From Thermodesulfobacteriales bacterium (GTDB taxonomy: Bacteria > Desulfobacterota > Thermodesulfobacteria > Thermodesulfobacteriales > Thermodesulfatatoraceae), in assembly GCA_026985945.1 (NCBI GenBank), contig JALSPN010000261.1, forward strand, positions 1 through 6,831: 6,831 nt of DNA. The letters are read 5' to 3'. Under the pieces are notes generated by a model. The model had not been told where the DNA came from and searched no databases. It saw nothing but the letters and a program-made list of their open reading frames with translations. Of the stretch, positions 5,607 through 6,831 are shown piece after piece. Every line of letters begins with the position of its first letter. Position 1 is the first letter of the stretch. The translations under genes and the position numbers were made by a program.

Positions 5607-6824
5607 TTAAAGCCTCTTGCGGGCCAGATAGCTTTTCATGAATTTTTTGATCCGGTCGTAGGCCTTCTCAAGAACCTCCTCAGGAGGCAAAAATACCACT
5701 CTGAAGTGCGCTGTCCCCGGCTTTTGCCCGAAACCACTCCCGTGAACTACCACCACACCGGTTTCTACGATCAATTCCTTCACGAACTCCCGATCCGAAA
5801 CCTCTGGAATTTCAAGGCGCGGGAAGGCGTAAAACGCCCCCTCGGGCTTTACGCAAGAAATACCAGGAATATCATTCAGCATCTGGACGGTAAGATCTCG
5901 CCGACGCTCAAGCTTCTTTATCACTTCTTCAAGATGGCTTTGATTACCGTTAAGAGCTACGGGAATGGCATATTGTTTGGGATGGCTGGTGGAAAGACGA
6001 GCCCGGGCTAATTTGTGAATAGCCTCTACAAAATCCTTTACTATCTCCCAGGGGCCAGAAACTATCCCCCAGCCGATCCGAAAACCCGGGGCCAGATAAC
6101 ACTTGGAAAGCCCGTTAAAAGTCACCATCGGGACTTCGGGATCAAGAGCGGCAATAGAGATGTGTTTTTTGCCATCAAAGACCAATTTGTCATAGATCTC
6201 ATCTGAAAGGATTACGAGCTGATGCTCCTTGGCTATTTCGATAATTCCCCTCAAAGTCTCTTCAGAATAGACCGCCCCAGTGGGGTTATTGGGATTGATG
6301 ATCACTATAGCCCGGGTCTTTTCGTTTACTTTGGAGGCGATATCTTCCAGATCAGGCTGCCAGGCGTTTTCCTCGTCGAGGTAATAAGGATTGGGCTCAG
6401 CGCCTAATTTGGCCAGAATGGCTGTATAAAGAGGATATCCCGGGAAAGGTACCAGGACATTTTCACCCTCGTTTACCAGAGCTGTAAGAGTAAAATCTAT
6501 GGCTTCGCTGGCTCCGGTGGTAATAAAAATGTCTGCAGGTTCAATCCCTTTTTGGCGCGCCTCTTTACGGATGGCACAGATGGCCTCGTCCACCCCTTCA
6601 GAGGCCGAATAGCCGGTGAGATTTTCACACATGGCCTGATAGGTGGCCTCCACCAGGGGAAAAGGGGTTCGAAAATCGTATTGGATAGGATCTCCAATGT
6701 TTAAAAAGAGAAGTTCTTTACCTTTCTTACGGGCCTCTTCTGCTACCAGGACGATGTCCCTTACGGCGTATTCGATGTTTTCTGTGCGCCTGGCCGGTTT
6801 AATAGGTTTAAAACTTCCCTTCAT
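5607..6824 (-). CDS. alaA: Class I PLP-dependent aminotransferase, AlaA-like (glutamate-pyruvate type)
   Basis: This 405-residue protein has the same length as E. coli AlaA and is collinear with it throughout. Fold type I landmarks are all present: NIGDP (42-46), phosphate-contacting TGASEA (103-108), PGYPLY (128-133, aromatic over the PLP ring), NPNNPTG (177-183), SDEIYDK (207-213, Asp208 and Tyr211), NGLSK with PLP-binding Lys241, GFRIGW (247-252) and Arg375 (HFRVVF), which binds the substrate carboxylate. It should transfer an amino group between alanine (or a similar amino acid) and 2-oxoglutarate, feeding alanine synthesis in the cytoplasm. Substrate choice among AlaA, AspC and ArcT-type enzymes cannot be settled from motifs, so the symbol is tentative. 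The ATG at 6824 is directly preceded by AGGAG with no spacer, and the frame is open to the window edge, so the true start could lie a few codons upstream beyond 6831. Homology still places it near here. Convergent with aspS, 160 bp away. Confidence 0.94.
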   Translation of the reverse strand: MKGSFKPIKPARRTENIEYAVRDIVLVAEEARKKGKELLFLNIGDPIQYDFRTPFPLVEATYQAMCENLTGYSASEGVDEAICAIRKEARQKGIEPADIFITTGASEAIDFTLTALVNEGENVLVPFPGYPLYTAILAKLGAEPNPYYLDEENAWQPDLEDIASKVNEKTRAIVIINPNNPTGAVYSEETLRGIIEIAKEHQLVILSDEIYDKLVFDGKKHISIAALDPEVPMVTFNGLSKCYLAPGFRIGWGIVSGPWEIVKDFVEAIHKLARARLSTSHPKQYAIPVALNGNQSHLEEVIKKLERRRDLTVQMLNDIPGISCVKPEGAFYAFPRLEIPEVSDREFVKELIVETGVVVVHGSGFGQKPGTAHFRVVFLPPEEVLEKAYDRIKKFMKSYLARKRL

Positions 6825-6831
6825 CTCCTGT

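Overview
The window looks like chromosomal DNA of a Gram-negative, probably anaerobic and possibly thermophilic bacterium. The tightly packed mix of housekeeping and conserved genes, the moderate GC content and the Lys/Glu-rich proteins would fit a member of the Desulfobacterota/Thermodesulfobacteriota. That placement is an impression from protein style, not proven by a marker gene. There is no phage, plasmid, CRISPR array or intact insertion sequence.

Layout. Positions 1-729 (minus) hold the N-terminal 243 residues of a GT4-type glycosyltransferase that runs off the left edge. A 110-bp divergent spacer separates it from a plus-strand YyaL/SPATA20-type gene (thioredoxin-like domain plus six-hairpin domain). 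The homologous reading of that gene starts at an ATT codon at 840, not at the first ATG at 1002. It converges with no spacer on a minus-strand conserved protein of unknown function (2586-3284). A near-perfect hairpin in the last codons of the yyaL-like gene probably serves as terminator for that minus-strand gene. Positions 3285-3646 are a 362-bp non-coding stretch with AT-rich promoter-like sequence and several inverted and direct repeats. aspS (3647-5446) follows; its signature residues suggest a non-discriminating aspartyl-tRNA synthetase. A 160-bp gap with a degenerate heptamer tandem repeat separates it from a convergent class I aminotransferase of the AlaA type (5607-6824, minus), whose start lies at the right edge.

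The genes do not form one operon: their directions alternate (-,+,-,+,-), so each is probably its own transcription unit. I found no obvious new multi-gene system. The points most worth a second look are the apparent AUU start of the yyaL-like gene, the repeat-flanked hairpin inside its coding sequence, the terminator embedded at a zero-length convergent junction, the Cys-rich unknown protein, and the structured spacer upstream of aspS.
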